From Lichenicola sp964247725 (lineage in GTDB: Bacteria; Pseudomonadota; Alphaproteobacteria; Acetobacterales; Acetobacteraceae): a DNA stretch of 64,000 bases. How positions within the stretch are numbered: position 1 is the first letter of the stretch; every line of letters starts with the position of its first letter. The notes beneath the pieces are model-generated. The model searched no databases, was not told the origin of the DNA, and worked only from the letters and a program-made list of their open reading frames with translations. The stretch spans positions 37,383-101,382 of the forward strand of contig CAXTVM010000007.1 in NCBI GenBank assembly GCA_964247725.1. Reading direction: 5' to 3'. Positions 1-7,826 of the stretch are shown here, in pieces. The position numbers and the translations under genes are program-made.

Positions 1-350
1 TCGTGCTGCCCTATCGGGAGGCGAGCCAGAGCGGCGTGGCGGCGGCGGCGATCGCGGCGCAGCGCTGGGTGGTGGCGACGCGGGTCGGCGGGCTGGTCGA
101 GCAGTTCGAGAGCGAGCCGATGGCGATTCTGTGCCGGCCGGAGGTGCCGGAGCTGCGGCAGGCGCTGCGCCGCCTGCTGGTCGATCCGCCGGTCGTTGCG
201 GCGCGCGCGCCGGAGCTGCGGCTGGCGTGGCAGCGTGTCGCCGCCGGCTTGCTGCAGCAGATCCGTCGGCAGGTCCTGCGGCAACCGGTCGCGGCGGCGC
301 AGCCGGCCCGCGGCGAGCCGGAAGCCCTGGACCGGGTGACGGTGCTGTGA
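1..350 (+). CDS. Glycosyltransferase family 4 (GT-B), C-terminal fragment
   Basis: The reading frame is open from the window edge and ends at a TGA at 348-350; the true start lies outside. The first residues (PYREASQSG, then TRVGGLVEQFE) match the acidic E-x7-E type donor-binding region and following loop of GT4 retaining glycosyltransferases, in which an SxxSG-like loop holds the nucleotide sugar. The remaining 80 residues are an Ala/Arg-rich C-terminal helix region. It probably adds sugars to a lipid or surface polysaccharide, but the substrate cannot be read from this fragment. The assignment is based only on this motif block. Confidence 0.6.
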   Translation, partial: VLPYREASQSGVAAAAIAAQRWVVATRVGGLVEQFESEPMAILCRPEVPELRQALRRLLVDPPVVAARAPELRLAWQRVAAGLLQQIRRQVLRQPVAAAQPARGEPEALDRVTVL

Positions 351-361
351 AGCGGGACCTG

Positions 362-470
362 GAGCATGATCCGACCGCATAGGCTCACGGATCATGCTCT
401 AGCTTGTTGTTTTCAAGAGCATCTTTATCCGACCGAGCCAGTCCGTTCGATCGGATGACGCTCTAGCGGC
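362..470. repeat. Intergenic palindrome plus dispersed repeat unit
   Basis: Positions 362-373 and 388-399 are perfect 12-base inverted arms (gagcatgatccg / cggatcatgctc) with a 14-base loop, lying between two convergent genes. The adjoining stretch from about 394 to 463 reappears in inverted orientation, with a few mismatches, as the last 70 bases of the window (63931-64000). Such 'gagcatgatccg' intergenic palindromes are widespread in alphaproteobacterial genomes; here they may also end transcription, although there is no long U-tract. Confidence 0.7.
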
Positions 471-1623
471 CCGGAGCTGCGGCACCGGCAGCATCGTAGA
501 CCCTGAGTCGGCTGCCGACGAGCTTCTCGATCGCCCGCAGCTGCTGCCGTTCGGCCCCGGCGCACAGGCTGATGGCGATGCCGCGGGCGCCGGCGCGGGC
601 GGTGCGCCCGACCCGGTGGACATAGGCCTCCGGGGTGTCCGGCAGGTCGTAGTTCACGACGTGGCTGAGGCCGTCGATGTCGATGCCGCGCGCGGCGACG
701 TCGGTAGCGACCAGGACCGGCAGCCGGCCGTCACGGAACCGGGTCAGGGTGCGGTCGCGGGCCGGCTGGCTCTTGTCGCCGTGGATCGCGGCGGCGCGGA
801 TGCCCGCCTCGTCGAGTGCTGCGACCAGCCCGTCGGCGGTCTCCCGGGTCCGGGTGAAGACCAGTGCCCGCCGCATGCGGCCGCGCCTGATGAGCTCGAT
901 CAGCAGCGGGCGCTTCTGGCGCGGCTCGGCGAAGATCACGCGCTGGTCGATGCGCTCGGCGGCGGCTTGCTCCGGCGTCGCGCTGATCAGCGTTGGCCGA
1001 TGCAGCAGCTCGCGCGCCAGTGCGGCGATCGGCGGCGGCATAGTGGCGGAGAACAGCAGGGTCTGGCGGATCCGCGGCAGCGTCGCCGCGATCCGGCGCA
1101 CCTCGGCGGCGAAGCCGAGGTCGAGCATGTGGTCGGCCTCGTCCAGCACCAGGATCGAGACGGCGTCGAGGTGGACCGCGCCGTCGGCGGCGAGGTCGAG
1201 CAGGCGTCCCGGCGTGGCGACCAGCAGGTCGACGCCGGCGGTCAGCGTCCGGGCCTGCCCCGCCTTGGGCAGGCCGCCGACCACCGCGGCGATGCGCAGC
1301 GCGGTGCCGCCGGCATAGGTGCGGGCAGCCTCGGCAATCTGGGTGGCCAGCTCGCGGGTGGGTGCCAGCACGAGGGCGCGGCAGGCCTGACGGGAGCCGG
1401 TCCGCGGCGGGGCCGCCGGAAGGTCGGCCAGCAGCCGATGCAGGATCGGCAGCGCGAACGCGCCGGTCTTGCCGGTGCCGGTCTGGGCGATGCCCTGGAC
1501 GTCGCGGCCGGCGAGGATCGGCGGGATGGCGGCCAGCTGGATCTCGGTCGGGACCCGATGGCCGAGCCGGTCGAGGGTTTCGAGCAGCGGTCCGGCCAAG
1601 CCGAAGGAGCGGAAATCGGTCAT
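463..1623 (-). CDS. rhlE: DEAD-box ATP-dependent RNA helicase (RhlE-like)
   Basis: A 386-residue superfamily-2 helicase that unwinds RNA during ribosome assembly or mRNA decay. The full motif series is present in order: Q motif (FRSFGL...PTEIQ) near the start, motif I AQTGTGKT, Ia PTRELA, Ib TPGR, II DEAD, III SAT, IV (ALVFTRT), V (VATDVAARGIDI) and VI HRVGRTARAG. It stops soon after motif VI, so it lacks the long basic C-terminal tail of many RhlE/DeaD proteins. The start chosen is the ATG at 1621-1623 (MTDFRSFG), which puts the Q motif at the N-terminus; an in-frame ATG 54 bases upstream would add non-homologous residues. Subfamily is less certain than family. Confidence 0.9.
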   Translation of the reverse strand: MTDFRSFGLAGPLLETLDRLGHRVPTEIQLAAIPPILAGRDVQGIAQTGTGKTGAFALPILHRLLADLPAAPPRTGSRQACRALVLAPTRELATQIAEAARTYAGGTALRIAAVVGGLPKAGQARTLTAGVDLLVATPGRLLDLAADGAVHLDAVSILVLDEADHMLDLGFAAEVRRIAATLPRIRQTLLFSATMPPPIAALARELLHRPTLISATPEQAAAERIDQRVIFAEPRQKRPLLIELIRRGRMRRALVFTRTRETADGLVAALDEAGIRAAAIHGDKSQPARDRTLTRFRDGRLPVLVATDVAARGIDIDGLSHVVNYDLPDTPEAYVHRVGRTARAGARGIAISLCAGAERQQLRAIEKLVGSRLRVYDAAGAAAPGR

Positions 1624-1781
1624 CTTCTGGTATCCGTCAGGCGGTTGACGGGTCCGCGGCCAAGCTCTGGAGACCACGGCGTCTCGTTGTCAAGCTGGTG
1701 CCGCGCCGAGGCCGGCAGGGCGGGCAAGGGCGCGCCAAGGCGGTGATTGACGGCGGGCTGTGGTGCTCGCACAAGCCCGTC

Positions 1782-2723
1782 ATGTGTGATCCCGAGTCCG
1801 CCATCATCCTGAGCGAAGGCTACGCCGGCCTCGAGGCGCAGGCGGTCGGGTTGGCGGAGCGGGCCGGGCTGGTCCCGGTGAAGCGGGTGATCCGGGCCCG
1901 GCGGCCGTGGACGTGGATGCCGGCGCGGCTGTGGCCGGCGCCGTTGCTGGCGGTCGGCGGGGTGGCCGACCTGCCGCCCGGGCTGGTGCTGAGCGTCGGC
2001 GGCACCGGCGGCGCGGTCGGTGCCGCGGTGCGCGCGGGCGGGCGGCGGGTGGTGCAGATCCAGAACCCGCGGCTGCGGCTAGACCGGTTCGACCTGGTGG
2101 TGGTGAACCGGCACGACGAGATCCGTGGTCCGAACGTGCTGGTGGCGCTGACCGCGCTGCACGCGGTGACGCCGGCGGTGCTGGAGCAGGCCCGGCACCG
2201 CTGGCAGCCGGTGTTCGCGGGGCTGCCGAGGCCGCTAGTCGCGGTGCTGGTCGGCGGCTCGAACGGCCGGTTCCGGCTCGGGCCGGCGGAGGCGGCGCGG
2301 CTCGCGGGCCGGATCGCGGGAATGATGCGGGCCGATCGCGCCGGGGTGGCGCTGACGCCGTCGCGCCGTACCGGGGCGGCGGTGCAGGCGGTGCTGGAGC
2401 GGGAGCTGCGGCCGCTCGGGGCCTGGATCTGGGACATGCGGGGCGACAATCCCTATCTCGGCATGCTCGCCTGCGCCGATGCGGTGGTGGTGACGATGGA
2501 CAGCGTGTCGATGGTGTCGGAGGCGGTGGCGACGGCGGTGCCGGTGATGGTGGCGACGCTGCCGGGACGGTCGCGGCGGATCGGGCTGTTCCTCCGCGCT
2601 CTGGTTGACGCGGGCCGCGTTCGGACCTTCAACGGCAGGCTCGAGGACTGGGCGACGGCGCCGCTCGACGACACGACGGCGGTGGCCGAGGAGATGGGCC
2701 GCAGGCTCGGGCTTGGGCTGTAG
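1782..2723 (+). CDS. Mitochondrial-fission ELM1-like family protein
   Basis: A 313-residue protein resembling the bacterial ELM1/GtrOC1-like family (formerly DUF1022), which has a GT-B-like fold. Visible signs are the N-terminal AIILSEGYAGLEAQAVGLAE block, the QIQNPR and DLVVVNRHDE strands, the GGSNGRFRL glycine loop, and the C-terminal TMDSVSMVSEA and ATAVPVMVATLPG blocks, which are the most conserved part of the family. In proteobacteria these genes often sit among sugar-transferase or lipid A genes, and here a GT4 fragment is nearby. The biochemical activity is unknown; a role in surface glycan assembly is an inference. The ATG at 1782 was chosen from the family N-terminus. Confidence 0.75.
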   Translation: MCDPESAIILSEGYAGLEAQAVGLAERAGLVPVKRVIRARRPWTWMPARLWPAPLLAVGGVADLPPGLVLSVGGTGGAVGAAVRAGGRRVVQIQNPRLRLDRFDLVVVNRHDEIRGPNVLVALTALHAVTPAVLEQARHRWQPVFAGLPRPLVAVLVGGSNGRFRLGPAEAARLAGRIAGMMRADRAGVALTPSRRTGAAVQAVLERELRPLGAWIWDMRGDNPYLGMLACADAVVVTMDSVSMVSEAVATAVPVMVATLPGRSRRIGLFLRALVDAGRVRTFNGRLEDWATAPLDDTTAVAEEMGRRLGLGL

Positions 2724-2760
2724 GCATCGGGCGGCGGCACCCGGAGTGGAAAATCAGACC

Positions 2761-4656
2761 ATGCTGGAGATCCAGACCTACGACGCGCAGAAGGGCGGCA
2801 ACGTTCTCTACAAGGCGCTGGCGCACCCGCTGGCGGCGGAGGCCCTGTCGCGGCTGGGCGGGACGCTGCGGCGGCAGGGCACGCTCGCGGTGTTCGACCC
2901 GGTCGGCGCGGCATCGATGCTGTTCGCGTTGCACGCGGACCTGCCGCCGGTCATGGACCTCTTCGTGCAGGATGTCGGGCTGGTCGGCCAGCCCGTGCTG
3001 GGGGTTCCGGCGCGCGGCCTGCCGGAGCTGGCGGAGTGTGCCGCCGCCACCCTGCTGGTGGCCGCGTTCGACGCCGAGCGCATCGCGGCCCGGATCGCGC
3101 ACCTGCTGCCGCGGGACATGCGCGTCGTCACTCTGGACGAGGCGAGGCTTCCCGCCCGGATGCTGACCGGTACCGGCCCCTACCTGGACCGGCTGAACTT
3201 TGCCACCAACTACGCCTTCTTCCGGGATGCCGACGGGCTGTCCACCCGGCTGGTGACGGCGAACTACTGGGCGGCCTATGGCGCCCGGCAGGTGCGGCTG
3301 TGGCTGCGCCTGTTCGATGCGTCCGGGGCGCCGCTGGCAACCTGGGAGGAGGACGTCGCGGCGGGAGCGGGCGGCATCGTCGTCGACAGCCGTGCGGTGC
3401 GACGGCGGTTCGAGTTGCCGGAGTTCCGCGGGCAGCTGTTCGTCCACGCCGTCAACGTGGCCGGACACGACGTGGTGAAGTATGCCCTCGATACCTATGA
3501 CGACGGCGACGGCACCGCCGGCGGCGACAGCCTCTCGGTGACGCACGACGCCAACGCGTGGCCGTCCGACCGCTACGCCAACCTGCCGGCGCCGCGGCCG
3601 GACGAGGCGGTGGTGCTCTGGCTGCAGAACAGCCACGCGGTCGCGATCCCGGCCGGCGCGGTCAGCCTGGACCGGATGGGGCGCGAGGCGGCGGTGGCGC
3701 TGCCGTTCGCGGTGCCGCCCTACGCCAGCGTGGCGGTGGACGTCTCCTGCTATCTGCCGGGGGTGTCGTGGCCGGCGCAGATCGAGCTGCGGTCGGGGCG
3801 GCACGTGGTGCGCCCGCGCTACGAGGTGACGCGCGGCGGGCGGACGCGGATCGCGCACATGAACGTGGAGCGCGCCGACCTGCGGCCGGATCCCGGGATC
3901 CCCCGCCTGCCGGCCTCGCTGGGGCGCGGCTACCTGCTGCCGTTCCCGGTGCTGCCGCCCGACCGGTTCCGCAGCATCGTGCAGCCGACGCCGATGGCCG
4001 AACGGCAGGGCGACCTGCCGGTGCGTCTCGACGTGTTCGACCGCGGCGGCAACCGGGTCGCGGAACGGTTCCTGGGACGCCTGCCGCGCGACCACGACCT
4101 CGCCGTGGACCTGGAGGAGCTGGGCGCGCCGGAGGGCCATGCCGAGCTGGTCTACGATTTCCGGGAGGGCGGGTCGGCGGACGGCTGGCTGCACGCCCTG
4201 GTGCGCTACGAGCACCGGACCAGCGGGCACGTGGCGGAGACCAGCTTCGGCGCGCACATCTTCAACACGGCGATGACGTACCGGGACGAGCCGCAATCCT
4301 ATTCCGGGCCGCCGCCGGGCTTGTCGACGCGGCTGTTCCTGCGGCTGGGCGACCGCACGCGGCGCAGCTTCGCGGCACTGATCTACCCGGCGTCGGCGCC
4401 TTGGCACGGCCGGTCGCGCACGCAGCTTGTGCTGCATGACGGGCAGGGGGAGGTGGTGGCGGAACGGCCGGTCGAGATCGCCTGCTGCGGGTCGATGATG
4501 GTCTGGCCGCACGAGCAGTTCAGCGACGAGCTGCTGGGGCAAGCCGGGGTCCGCGGCTACGTGCTGATCCGTGACACCACGTGCCGGCTGTTCGGCTATC
4601 ACGGGCTGATGGACGAGCGCGGCGCGTTCTCGCTCGACCACATGTTCGGGTTCTAA
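2761..4656 (+). CDS. Conserved hypothetical protein, 631 aa
   Basis: Not recognised. A long, well-behaved coding frame begins 37 bases after the ELM1-like gene on the same strand (ATG at 2761), so the two may be co-transcribed. There is no signal peptide and no clear membrane segment. The first ~140 residues alternate short hydrophobic strands and helices like a small Rossmann-type domain; the rest is rich in beta-strand-like Arg/Val/Leu segments in three or four similar-sized blocks (for example WPSDRYANLP, RGYLLPFPVLPPDRF, TSFGAHIFNTAM), suggesting repeated beta-sandwich modules. The context next to glycan genes hints at a surface polysaccharide role, but nothing in the sequence proves it. 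Confidence 0.7.
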   Translation: MLEIQTYDAQKGGNVLYKALAHPLAAEALSRLGGTLRRQGTLAVFDPVGAASMLFALHADLPPVMDLFVQDVGLVGQPVLGVPARGLPELAECAAATLLVAAFDAERIAARIAHLLPRDMRVVTLDEARLPARMLTGTGPYLDRLNFATNYAFFRDADGLSTRLVTANYWAAYGARQVRLWLRLFDASGAPLATWEEDVAAGAGGIVVDSRAVRRRFELPEFRGQLFVHAVNVAGHDVVKYALDTYDDGDGTAGGDSLSVTHDANAWPSDRYANLPAPRPDEAVVLWLQNSHAVAIPAGAVSLDRMGREAAVALPFAVPPYASVAVDVSCYLPGVSWPAQIELRSGRHVVRPRYEVTRGGRTRIAHMNVERADLRPDPGIPRLPASLGRGYLLPFPVLPPDRFRSIVQPTPMAERQGDLPVRLDVFDRGGNRVAERFLGRLPRDHDLAVDLEELGAPEGHAELVYDFREGGSADGWLHALVRYEHRTSGHVAETSFGAHIFNTAMTYRDEPQSYSGPPPGLSTRLFLRLGDRTRRSFAALIYPASAPWHGRSRTQLVLHDGQGEVVAERPVEIACCGSMMVWPHEQFSDELLGQAGVRGYVLIRDTTCRLFGYHGLMDERGAFSLDHMFGF

Positions 4657-4678
4657 GGCTCGGGATTTACCGGATCTC

Positions 4679-4732
4679 GGATGGTGGGCGCGACAGGGAT
4701 TGAACCTGTGACCCCCGCCGTGTGAAGGCGAT
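4679..4732 (-). repeat. Duplicated 3' half of tRNA-Val: attachment-site copy
   Basis: These 54 bases are identical to 6524-6577, which cover the anticodon arm, T arm, acceptor 3' strand and encoded CCA of tRNA-Val(CAC). The match stops abruptly at 4733, so this copy lacks the D arm and the 5' acceptor strand and cannot be a working tRNA. A partial tRNA 3' end in direct repeat with an intact tRNA is the standard footprint of tyrosine-recombinase integration. Confidence 0.9.
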
Positions 4733-4781
4733 AAGCAGGCATGAAGTCGACTTAAAAGATAAGGATCGTTGTACCCACCGG

Positions 4782-5021
4782 ACAAGCGTCTACATGAACA
4801 ACCGGCTCGAGCAGGACCACCGCGGCATCAAGGGCAGGATCCGGTGTATGCGCGGTTTCGAGAGCCACGACGCGGCCCACCGCTTTTATCGAAAGCACGG
4901 CGAACTCCGCAACCTCCTTCGCCATCGCCGCCGTCACAACCAGATTGTCTCCGCTTTCCTCCGCCGCTTCCGCTTCGCAAGAGGCGCCCGCGTTGCGCTT
5001 GGGATCACGCAGAACGCATAG
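4782..5021 (+). pseudogene. IS6-family transposase, C-terminal remnant
   Basis: The frame contains NNRLEQDHRGIKGR followed by MRGFES and a basic C-terminal tail. This matches the end of the DDE domain of IS6-family transposases, in which the E of the EQDHR-IK block is the third catalytic acid. Only about 80 of the usual 230-odd residues remain; the N-terminal helix-turn-helix and both catalytic Asp regions are missing, so it cannot transpose. It lies directly inside the left tRNA repeat, and the insertion may have accompanied loss of the island's integrase. Confidence 0.75.
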
Positions 5022-5101
5022 CCCAGCAAGCTCCTGTGAAGAAGCTTCGGGAAGCTGGCGCAAGGGCTGACAGATCCGTATGAACTGCTCGGTGTCGAAG
5101 G

Positions 5102-6382
5102 TTAAGCGACGGTACGGCACAGGGGCTGGCGGGCGCCGTAGGTCAGGCAGCGCCACGCCCACTCCAGCGGCCCGAACCGATAGCGTCGTAGCCACCAGAC
5201 GCTCCAAGCAACCTGCACGCCGGTGATGCCCAGGGCAAACAGCAGGTCAGCGCCGGTACCCGCCCAGCGGATCGCACCTATGCCGTAGCCGTCGATCAGG
5301 ACCATGAAGAACAGGCTCTGGGTGACGTAGTTGGTCAGCGCCATGCGGCCGAAGGCGGCCAGCCCGCCCAGTCGCCTGTGCATCCGCGGATCAAATCCGA
5401 GCAACACCAGGCCCGCCGCATAGCCGGCAGCCAGAACGGGACGCGACAGCGCGTCGACCGTTTCGATCCAGGGACCCTCAGCCAAACCCCGTGCAAGCAG
5501 TTGCAGGGTCGGTGCGACCGCGGCTAGAACCAGACCCAGCGGAAGCGCCAACGCGGTTGCCCGCACGAAAACGCGGCGATGGCCGGCAACGTCCTGCAAC
5601 CATCCCTTTCGAAACAGCCAAGCCCCGATCATGAATTGCCCGATCAGGGATGACAGCAGGGAGATGACATGTGGCGACAGCTGGAAGGTTCTGACGAACA
5701 AGCCCGAGGCGTGTATCTGCTGCAGATAGTCGCCCTCGGAGAGGCTTCTCCACAAGGACGCTTTGAGCATCGGCATCATCGTCATGTCAAAGCGATCGAT
5801 GTCGACATGCAGCACATGGGCTTCCACGAGGCTTCCCAACGAGGAACCGAACACCGTCAAGACCATGCCGAGCCAGAACAAGAGCGCGTTGGGCCATTTC
5901 CTGGTCAACAGGAGCACCAGCCCCACGATCGCATATGTATGCAGGATGTCGCCGAAGAACAGGAAGTACAGGTGCAGGAGACCGATGCCGAACAGCGCCG
6001 CCAAACGTCGCAGGTAGAGCGTTCTACCGGCCGCACCACCCCGGAGCGCCCGATCGACGAAGATCGCGTAGCCGAACCCGAACAGAACCCCGAACAGGAA
6101 CTGCGCCTTGCTCAGCATCAACCACTGGGACGCGAACCCGATCAGCCGATCGAGGGGAAACGTCGGGAAGGCGCGGCTGATTTTCGCCGGCACGATGTGG
6201 ATGTAGGTCTCGTAGATGTTCATCCAGACGACGCCGAATAGGGCGAAGCCGCGGATGACGTCGATGTCGCGGATGCGCGACGCGTCGTCGACCGGGACGG
6301 CCGCACCTGTCAGCGATAGATCTATGATACTGGTTTCCAGGGTATTCCGCATGGGGACAAATGGTGTCGAAGTGTCCGCCAA
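5102..6382 (-). CDS. DUF418 (YeiB-type) multi-pass membrane protein
   Basis: A 426-residue inner-membrane protein with about ten hydrophobic segments. The N-terminal block IRDIDVIRGFALFGVVWMN is the hallmark of YeiB-like proteins (related to the acyltransferase/heparan N-acetyltransferase transmembrane fold), and the C-terminal third (GRMALTNYVTQS, then FGPLEWAWRCLTYG) is the DUF418 domain. The function is unknown; family members are often called transporter-like or acyl-transfer-like. It is the only intact gene between the tRNA-Val repeats, so it is the island cargo. The start ATG at 6382 places about 40 cytoplasmic residues before the first membrane span. Confidence 0.85.
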   Translation of the reverse strand: MADTSTPFVPMRNTLETSIIDLSLTGAAVPVDDASRIRDIDVIRGFALFGVVWMNIYETYIHIVPAKISRAFPTFPLDRLIGFASQWLMLSKAQFLFGVLFGFGYAIFVDRALRGGAAGRTLYLRRLAALFGIGLLHLYFLFFGDILHTYAIVGLVLLLTRKWPNALLFWLGMVLTVFGSSLGSLVEAHVLHVDIDRFDMTMMPMLKASLWRSLSEGDYLQQIHASGLFVRTFQLSPHVISLLSSLIGQFMIGAWLFRKGWLQDVAGHRRVFVRATALALPLGLVLAAVAPTLQLLARGLAEGPWIETVDALSRPVLAAGYAAGLVLLGFDPRMHRRLGGLAAFGRMALTNYVTQSLFFMVLIDGYGIGAIRWAGTGADLLFALGITGVQVAWSVWWLRRYRFGPLEWAWRCLTYGARQPLCRTVA

Positions 6383-6526
6383 AGGTAGTCTCCCAATTTG
6401 ACGCGGCTAGAATAGTCCGTGTCCGCTCGGGGCGACAATCTTAGCAAAGTCGATCATCCTGGAGCGGACGCTGAGGATGCTCTGGATAATGGATCGAGCC
6501 AAGACATTGTCTTTATTGGTTTTGGA

Positions 6527-6601
6527 TGGTGGGCGCGACAGGGATTGAACCTGTGACCCCCGCCGTGTGAAGGCGATGCTCTACCGCTGAGCTACGCGCC
6601 C
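6527..6601 (-). tRNA. tRNA-Val, anticodon CAC
   Basis: 75 nt with a complete cloverleaf: 7-bp acceptor stem GGGCGCG/CGCGCCC, D stem GCTC/GAGC, anticodon loop TTCACAC in a 5-bp stem (one G-U), T arm with GGTTCAATCC, and an encoded CCA. Reads Val GUG codons. Its 3' half is duplicated at 4679-4732, marking it as an integration site. Confidence 0.95.
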
Positions 6602-6665
6602 ATCCTTTGCAACCCGGTGCTTCTATGGCGTTTCGTGACCGGCGGCAAGGGCTTGGCGGCGGCAA

Positions 6666-6824
6666 GAGGGAAGGTCAGGGGCTTCGCCCCTGGACCCCAC
6701 TGGGGCCGCGGGCCCCAGGCCCCGATTCGTTAAGGTGGTACCTCCACGCACGGATGATCTTCTTAACGATCGGGGTTCGGGGCCTACGGCCCCAACGGGT
6801 CCAGGGCAGAGCCCTGGCCTTCTT
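6666..6824. repeat. Long imperfect inverted repeat (gene-end hairpin element)
   Basis: The left arm (about 6671-6734) and right arm (about 6762-6824) are imperfect reverse complements over roughly 60 bases. Each starts with a 'ctggaccc...ggggcc' block and ends near 'gttaag', separated by 27 bases. No protein is encoded. Related arms occur at 7765-7825, 58738-58907 and 62608-62775, so this is a dispersed family in this genome; one member coincides with an assembly gap. Confidence 0.8.
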
Positions 6825-6828
6825 CAGT

Positions 6829-7201
6829 TGACGGCGGCGACAACCTGGCGAAGCCCCCGAGGCTGCAGCCAGACCCGCCGCCGGCGCGGCTGGTCGACAC
6901 GGGAATGCTGGCGCCGCACGATCGCGTCGCCATCGAGCGGTCGGCGCAGCGGGCCGACTTCCCACGGCGCGAGCCTGCTGGCACACAGCGAGGGCGTGCT
7001 GGCCGAAATCGCAGAGGCGTTGCGGCAGCTGCTGACCGGGGTGAGGGTCGAGATCAGCGAGGGCAACCATGTCTGGCAGACCCACATGATCGAGTTCCTC
7101 GCGATCGGCACCGCGCTGCTGCCGCTGGACCAGGAGATCGCGCCGGAGCGGATCGTCGACCCGATCATGGGTGCTGTCGGTGAACGATTGAGCCCGATCG
7201 A
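6829..7201. other. Gene-free stretch, possible decayed coding DNA
   Basis: No supported gene. One frame on the plus strand between about 6981 and 7190 has protein-like composition (LAEIAEALRQLLTG, then HVWQTHMIEFLAIG), but it has no start with a ribosome site and upstream continuity is only in another frame. It may be the remains of a gene broken near the tRNA and repeat; I do not recognise the family. Confidence 0.3.
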
Positions 7202-7525
7202 TCAGGCAGATTCTGACCTTAGGATCGTATAATAGATATTATGCCAACTCACAGAGGTCGATCCGGTCCGGTCGATGAGACGCCAGATCGGGGGCACGGT
7301 AGCAGCAGAACCGAAAACACGACTATCGGGCCCATCCCAAACATGTTCCAATATCGGAGCAGGATGCCAATCATCTGATTGTTCAGCCAATAGATCCGTT
7401 CCTACGATTTCGTAGAACTCGCCCCACGCCGAAGCTAAGGGCACCGCATCGGCATTGGTAGAATACCAGCCCTGGTCATTGCTCGGCCCCAGTCGACAGG
7501 ATCGGTAATCTCTGCACGACAACAT
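7202..7525 (-). CDS. Hypothetical protein, 107 aa
   Basis: Not recognised. The ATG at 7523-7525 is preceded by GAGGT at a good Shine-Dalgarno distance, which supports a real start. The product has no signal peptide or membrane segment, is rich in Trp, Ser and Asp, and ends with IYYTILRSESA. Base composition here is clearly lower in GC than in the flanking operons, and the gene sits between a long hairpin repeat and a half-repeat beside a tRNA island, so it looks acquired. A random frame in a non-coding stretch cannot be excluded. Confidence 0.45.
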   Translation of the reverse strand: MLSCRDYRSCRLGPSNDQGWYSTNADAVPLASAWGEFYEIVGTDLLAEQSDDWHPAPILEHVWDGPDSRVFGSAATVPPIWRLIDRTGSTSVSWHNIYYTILRSESA

Positions 7526-7826
7526 GCCTACCTCAGCTTCTTCATCCTTGGTTCTAGTGAATTAAGAAGGAAGCTAAGGCTTACCATACTGGTCTCAACC
7601 ACGGCCCTTGCATCAGGTGCGTTTGACTCGGCATTTGGGGCGTCTAGAGGTCGGCTTTGCCATTCTGCAACCTGAGGGCATAGCGCCGCCTCGGCCTAAT
7701 CCAATCATGGTGCATCTTGATCTTTAAGAATTCCTACGGACCCTAAATCGAAAGGCCTTCCTTGAAGGCGGTTTCCAAAGGCACCGCCTTTGGTGGGGTC
7801 CAGGGGCAAAGCCCCCGGCCTTGCTG
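7526..7826. other. Intergenic stretch with half of a hairpin repeat
   Basis: No gene seen. From about 7765 to 7825 there is one arm of the hairpin-repeat family (ggggtccaggggcaaagccc, then ggcctt) immediately after the stop of the spoVR gene, where it could act as a transcription end. The rest (7526-7760) is lower in GC and shows no recognisable feature. Confidence 0.5.

Larger units (their letters stand above)
4733..6523. mobile_element. Small genomic island in tRNA-Val(CAC), integrase lost
   Basis: About 1.8 kb bounded by the 54-base direct repeats 4679-4732 and 6524-6577. The intact tRNA is on the right with its 3' end facing the island, as expected when an element recombines into the 3' half of a tRNA gene and restores it. 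The cargo is a truncated IS6-type transposase and one intact DUF418 membrane-protein gene. No integrase gene is present, so the element is probably a deletion remnant that can no longer excise by itself. Confidence 0.8.

Noticed and set aside
616..1746. Long open frame antisense to the DEAD-box helicase
   Set aside because: Composition (Arg, Gly, Asp-rich, no motifs) is that of a GC-rich shadow of the real gene; the same applies to the plus-strand frames at 7821-9509, 10499-12664, 14466-15494 and 17235-19238 and the minus-strand frames at 2629-4785 and 59124-60314.
4679..4732. A second tRNA-Val gene
   Set aside because: Only the 3' half is present; the 5' acceptor strand and D arm are missing, so it cannot fold.
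4722..5021. Intact small protein from the start at 4722
   Set aside because: The first 20 codons cross the tRNA duplicate and have no similarity; only the part from 4782 matches an IS6 transposase end.
6981..7190. A real gene with LAEIAEALRQLLTG
   Set aside because: There is no start codon with a ribosome site, and upstream continuity only exists in a different frame; kept as possible decayed DNA.
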